From Beta vulgaris subsp. vulgaris (Eukaryota; Streptophyta; Magnoliopsida; Caryophyllales; Amaranthaceae), in the NCBI RefSeq assembly GCF_026745355.1, contig NC_079204.1:55310633-55374632 (forward strand): a stretch of DNA of 64,000 bases, written 5' to 3'. Of this stretch, positions 58,275 to 64,000 are shown in pieces. Position 1 is the first letter of the stretch; every line of letters starts with the position of its first letter. The notes beneath the pieces were generated by a model that had not been told where the DNA came from, searched no databases, and saw nothing but the letters and a program-made list of their open reading frames with translations. Made by a program: the position numbers and the translations under genes.

Positions 58275-60824
58275 ATGGTATGTCTCCTTCCTATATTTGT
58301 GTCTTAACACATTTATGATTTATTTTGTCTTGATTGGACATACTTTTTGCAATAATGGTTGGTATGATCACAATAATGAGTTAAAATGTGATTTTAATCT
58401 CAATAATTCTAAATGGGGTTTTCTTTTACAACTTGATTTTCATTTCTTAAAAGTATTAGGCCTGCTTTATTAATCGCACAGTACATTTTGAACATGTGAC
58501 CCTACCTCGAAGAAGTTACTTATGAATGCACTATTTAGTAATTCACCTTTATCTCCTTGTTTCATGAGGTTTACTTTGATACTAATAAAACTTGGTTTTA
58601 GTTTATTTCGAGTCTTTGACTTTGATGCAGAAGTTCAGAAAGCTCCAGAAATCTTTCCATTGTTTAACAAGAGATGATTTTTCTGTCTTTACTCTGAATG
58701 TAGGCTACAAATGAAAATCTTCCACCAAATGTTATTAAGCAGCTTGCAAAAGAGTTAAAAAATCTCGACGAAACACCTCCAGAAGGAATCAAAGTGGGCG
58801 TTAATGATGATGATTTCACAACCATATTTGCTGATATAGATGGCCCAGGTACATTACTCACTTTCTCTCTTTCTAGGAAGTGATTCCTGGGAAATAACGA
58901 ATTGGATTTTGAGTACGAGTTCCAACTATATGGTCGTTTTAACTAGATTGTGCTTGAGCAGACTAAGCTCTTGTAAGTTATGTTTTTTTCCTGGAGAGTG
59001 ACCTTTGTTGCTAATTGCTGCAGCTGGGACTCCATATGAATATGGTGTCTTCCGCATGAAATTGATATTGTCCAGCGACTTCCCCCATTCCCCTCCCAAA
59101 GGTGATTTCTTTTTTTCGGTTTCTTGTATTTATTTCTGTTTGCTTATGTTCTATGTTGTTACTATCAATTTTCAAGTTCCCATCTTTCATCTTTTCTGCT
59201 TCTTGAGGCACACACACAATGGTGGTGTCTTTAAGATGCTTGAGTAACCCCTCTGATGCTTTTGAGCCATAATTTTGCTTGGCCAAAGGCTCCACTTATG
59301 GATCCAAAAATTATAAAATTGGGACATTAACATCAAGTTGGCTATTTTTGAATTCATCGTATAATTTTAGAATGCAAATGTAAAAATATTATCTCTTTTC
59401 TTTCACGAATGACCAAAAGCCAGCTGTTTTATAAATAAATTGGCATACAATGCTGCTCACTTTTGGAAAATAATGTATTTTTTTTGGGAGTTGAATAACT
59501 CATGGTAGAGTGGTTTTTTTGGGCTTTATAGTCATTTACTGTTCTGTTTGGCATGGTTATATTTACTGATGCTTCTTTGCTATCAGTTGGATTCAATTAT
59601 GCACAGCATTTCTTTCATTGAGAGAGTGTGTGCAGTTTTCATAAGATTTTCCTTACTAAGATTGATTATATTGATGGCAGGTTATTTCCTTACTAAGATT
59701 TTCCATCCAAACATTGCAAATAATGGTGAAATTTGTGTTAACACTTTGAAAAAGGATTGGAACCCAACTCTAGGATTGCGGCACGTGCTTTTGGTACGTC
59801 CTATATGCCGACTTCTCTTTTTTCTTGTTTTTATGTCATGCTAGCACTGTGGATCTCTATTGCCATTATTAATTTGACCGTTTTCCAATTTGTCTTCTGT
59901 CGATTATTATTGTTTCCTTGAAAACAGGTTATAAGATGTTTACTCATAGAGCCTTTCCCGGAATCTGCTTTAAATGAGCAAGCCGGCAAGATGCTACTTG
60001 ATAACTATGAAGAGTATGCAAGGCTTGCTAGGTAATTTTTTTTCTTCTCTTTTCACTTCTTTGGTTTAGGATGTTGTTTGGAGAATTGCTTAACATCGCA
60101 CCTTAATAGAATTATTTTTCCACCCATATGATTTACGTGGTTGGCTGTTATTTGCTACACAAGTCTTAGGGAAGTAACATGTCTCCCATGGCAAACGACG
60201 AGCATTCCTTTTAACAAATGACCAATCAGTTAATAGAATACAAAACATTAGCAAAGTGAAAAATGTCTTTTAGAATCAAATGAAAAAGGATCTTAATCCC
60301 CTTCCTTCTTGTATGTAGTGAAAGACTGAAAGTGCTTGTGATAAATTCGTGTGTGTGTGTGTGTGTGAAAGCGAAGAGTAATTATGGGTAGTAGTGAAAG
60401 TGCTTCTGATAAATTCATGTTTGTGGGTTTTGGCAGACTGTACACAGGAATCCATGCTAAGCCAAAATCTAAGGTAAAGCAAGGAGCTATTTCTGAGTCA
60501 ACCACAGCTCTGAATGTCGATCAGAGAAACAACACCGCAACTCAAAACGCTGATCAGAAGAGCACATTAGCAAGTACCGGGGCTGCATCACCATCCCCTC
60601 TCGCTCCATCAACGGCTGGCAGCAAAGCGACGAGCCTTCAAGATCAGCCTGTGGGGCCTGTTGCTTCTGCTCCGCCATCAAATGAGAGCGGAGTTGTCGG
60701 GTCTTCTACTACACCAGCAGCAGTAGTCGCACCACCTATAGCACAAAAGAAGGACGGTGTATTGAAAGCTCAGGCAGAAAAAAAGAAGATTGATGCGAGA
60801 AAGAAGAGTTTGAAGAGATTATGA
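58275..60824 (+). CDS. UBC22: Ubiquitin-conjugating enzyme E2, UBC22/UBE2S type
   Basis: Coding exons: 58,275-58,277; 58,704-58,848; 59,024-59,101; 59,681-59,793; 59,928-60,031; 60,437-60,824; total 831 nt, 276 aa. The first coding exon part is just the ATG, the last codon of a mostly untranslated exon (58,165-58,277). The UBC fold starts [20 protein letters not shown], then [18 protein letters not shown], the HPN motif with catalytic Cys in [21 protein letters not shown], and [20 protein letters not shown] long Ser/Ala/Pro-rich and Lys-rich tail ends [13 protein letters not shown]. These match plant UBC22, homologue of animal UBE2S, which builds Lys11-linked chains (family knowledge). It takes ubiquitin from E1 as a thioester. 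It is convergent with the calmodulin gene. Confidence 0.93.
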
Positions 60825-62170
60825 TCACACTTGTGATGGGGGGACTCATGTTCGTGTGGTCTAGTTCGTTTTCGCCTTCCCCTTTTAGCCCTCTTTCATA
60901 CGGTTGTCACTTTCAGTCACCATAGACAAGTTGCTTTGACCTCACTGTAATGAATATGTATTTTCCTATTTCAAAAGTTTCTCTGTCAATGGACCTCATT
61001 ATCTTCCTTGCTACTAAACTAACCCATTCCGGCCTCCCTTACATAATACTTCTAAAATAGACATCTTATACTCCTTTCTTCTGAATTGATCAATTGGTTG
61101 TTGATCGAACACAAAATCGTACTTCTAAGGAAATTATTATCTGCTGCAGTCGTTGAATTAGATCTTTGATCATTAACTTCACAAACTTTTATGGTTAAAA
61201 TGAAGTCATGAGATAAAGATGGCACTTAGTCGTGTTGTGTTGTGTCGTGTGTTTCCATCTATAGCCCAAACGACCCCAGACAGCACCATAATTTTGTGCA
61301 TGCCTCGTGCAAGTCGTGCACATGCTTTGCTTCAGATCAGCACGAGCCAGTGCATCTCACACTGACAGACTTTTACGTAGTTTTTCCCATTACATGATTT
61401 TTCTGTAGACTTGTTAGTTTTTAGCAAGTCTTGCAAACAAAAATGATAGGCTGCCGGCTGCCCATCATGCTATAAACGAAATAGGGAGCATTTAGTAGAA
61501 TAGTATGCAGGGGTGCTTGAGTATATTAACTTTTGCAAGTGATCTTGGAGAATAGCCTATCGGGACAAATCTAACAAGTGTATTTGTTTAATCTTAGTAT
61601 CTTACATATTAATCTTAGTGGATAGTCAAAATGGAGTGTATAAATATTGTAAAAGTTCATTTGTTGCAAATAATTTAAAACGGAGGAAGTATTATATGAT
61701 TATCCATCCAGATGACAAAATCACCCCCAAATGACCAAGAGTTAGTTAGAAGGTGACCGAACTTCACGACAAATTTCGAAGTTCAACCACAAAATGATTT
61801 CACACTCAAGATTCAAATGGCAACCGCAGAGAGTTATGTTCGAAATTGAAGTAATGATTGGAGTCATGAGTACAGAAGGAGAGCCAGAGAACTTGAAAAT
61901 TGAGTCATCATTCATCAGAATTAGTTGATTCTCCCAAGCGATTCAGATACAATAGAAACCAGAAGAAAAAAAAGAACTTCAATGAAAGTCACCATTACAG
62001 AAATGGGTAAACACTAAACAGGGATTAACGACAATCACAAAACCACAACATCACTAAAATGCCTGGTTTCCATGCATCAGAAATTACTAAGAAAAAAAAA
62101 ACTATAGGTTCCATAAAAATCCACTAAGCCATTTTACAAATTTGAGTTTTTTAGCCTGTCTGAGAAATCC
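60825..62170. other. Convergent 3' ends of UBC22 and calmodulin
   Basis: The start should be the UBC22 3' UTR and the end the calmodulin 3' UTR. Near 61,675-61,692 a single AAACGGAGGAAGTATT looks like one end of a Stowaway MITE, but the other end was not found. No coding sequence. Confidence 0.45.
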
Positions 62171-62566
<396 letters not shown>

Positions 62567-62746
62567 TCAGCTAACAACTAATAGAGATTATCCTCAAACA
62601 AAAAAGCGAGCGTCTCAGCCCCTATAAATTCACCAATCTACAAGAAAACCAACTATACAACATACAAAATCAAAAATCAAAAATCAAAAAATTACAGACT
62701 TCCCCTTGTTCAAGAAAAAGACAAATTCTCGCCGTTGCCATGTACA

Positions 62747-62813
62747 TCTAGAGCTAGGTGTAAGCCAAGAGCAAATGTGCAACAAAAATAACATTGTGTA
62801 CACCTAGCTCTAG
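62747..62813. repeat. Short inverted repeat in the calmodulin intron
   Basis: CTAGAGCTAGGTGTA pairs with TACACCTAGCTCTAG across a 35-40 bp loop. Confidence 0.8.
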
Positions 62814-63913
62814 TTGTGCATAGATACATAAAAGACATGCTGCCAAACAAGAGAGAGGGTGGCCATTCAATAATTTCACTTGTGGGGCCCCCCACCTCTT
62901 TTCCTCTCTCTTGATTAGTGCCAAATTGTTAGTATTTGTTTAGCCACTTCTCTTTTAAGGGTATCCCAGTAGGGTTATTAACAGACAATCTACTTCAGTA
63001 ATAGCTAGAATTGCATTGACCCATACAGTTTATAAGGTATGTGCAAGCCTGGTGTAGGTTGGCAGGACCCATATGTTAAATATTCTTTGACATAATGAAA
63101 AAAGTCAAATCCTACAATATAACCCCAAATCATGCACAGATGAGAAGCAGACAGCCCTTTCTGTTCCAGAGCATATGATATAATGTGGGGGAAGGGGTAA
63201 GTGATGCAAGGAAATTATCCAAGGATGTATTAAGACCGTTCGTGAAGCCCGGAAAAATTTTTAAAAAAAAAACAAAAACTGAAGCACTGGTAAGATTTGT
63301 CGCATCACGCCAAATATAGTAGTGATTAAAAGAGGTTAGGAAACAATTGTTAAATTACTCAGATAAAGCACAAAAACAAGAGCTGCTAAAGAAGTCAAGA
63401 ATAGAGACTATAGGGAAAGAAAAACGTTCGAAAAACAGAGTTGAAATCATTATCATACTATTCTAACAAGGGAGGTAATCAAACGTTCGAAAAATAGAGG
63501 CAGGTTGCATTCCTTCTAGAAATCTTTTCATTTCTGGTATTCACCCAATAAACACATTGATTTCAACTGATTTAACAAACACTAAGAACATTAAAGACCA
63601 AAGGAATTATCCCTCTCAACAATCAGATATAATACAACAAATACCAAACGAGACTCAGTCCTCGTTCACCCCTTTAATAACCAAATACAGCCACCTCAAA
63701 CACACGAAACACAAACATCCATCAACCAATTAAGATACCAACGAAACACACTAAAAGCCATCTTCGAATGGCATCATCCACACAAAAAACTTCTCCATTC
63801 TCAATCAACAGCCTATAGACAATCATCGTCTCCAAAGAAAAATATTACAACCCTCACGATCATCAAATACTAATTTACCAACATAAATTTACTTCATATG
63901 CCTATGATTGACA

Positions 63914-63922
63914 ACCACCACC

Positions 63923-63954
<32 letters not shown>

Positions 63955-63960
63955 CAACAC
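63914..63960 (+). repeat. (CCA)n(CAA)n microsatellite
   Basis: About eight CAC/ACC units run into about seven CAA units. Confidence 0.9.
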
Positions 63961-64000
63961 TCGTAACGAGTCCCGTTGAGGCGAGGTTTGAAAGGTGTAA

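Noticed and set aside
58124..58318. 64-codon frame at the proposed UBC22 leader exon
   Set aside because: It runs across a clear splice donor, and the conserved protein begins in another frame at the ATG at 58,275.
61560..61692. A Stowaway MITE near AAACGGAGGAAGTATT
   Set aside because: Only one terminal repeat is visible; the partner end and TA site were not found.

Overview
The window is nuclear DNA from a plant, most likely a eudicot. The evidence is spliced genes with GT-AG introns, plant-type products (Mediator MED6, UBC22-type E2, calmodulin, a Kunitz inhibitor, phylloplanin-like secreted proteins) and a dense load of plant LTR, LINE, CACTA, hAT, Mutator-like, Tourist/Stowaway and Helitron elements. 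The species cannot be read from the sequence alone. A Caryophyllales/Amaranthaceae origin is only an impression.

Region 1-38.7 kb is transposon-dominated. It opens with a LINE (1 to about 3.1 kb, minus strand, ORF1 and ORF2 open) sitting in the gag of a decayed Copia element (3.1-7.17 kb). Next comes a large imperfect inverted duplication: left arm about 7.17-13.36 kb, right arm about 17.85-22.39 kb. Each arm carries one phylloplanin-like gene. The left copy is broken by a single-base deletion and the right copy is intact. The axis lies inside a CACTA-type element (11,873-18,068) whose two outer flanks are inverted copies of each other. That element was later filled with a solo LTR, a LINE fragment, a second CACTA element and a hAT MITE. 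A third phylloplanin-like gene (22,796-23,266) lies just outside the right arm. A young 5-kb Copia element (23,361-28,399) has inserted exactly at the upstream edge of its TATA box. Further on are hAT, Tourist and Stowaway elements, a Kunitz-type inhibitor gene with a frameshift near its 3' end, and a satellite-like array of about eight 322-bp units (35.77-38.31 kb) running into LTR fragments.

Region 39-64 kb is a housekeeping gene island. It holds MED6 (39,024-43,724, minus, five coding exons, 253 aa), an FSH1/OVCA2-type serine hydrolase (45,971-50,180, minus, five exons, 238 aa), a UBC22/UBE2S-like ubiquitin-conjugating enzyme (58,275-60,824, plus, six coding exons, 276 aa, with an extra 5'-UTR exon) and the last exon of a calmodulin gene (62,171-62,544, minus). 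Small elements occupy the introns and promoters here, notably a Mutator-like MITE with self-complementary GC-rich repeats 137 bp upstream of the MED6 start.

The five secreted or defence-type loci form no operon-like unit; each is an independent gene. The most informative structure is the CACTA-centred inverted duplication, together with the nested insertions and filled/empty-site pairs that allow relative dating.
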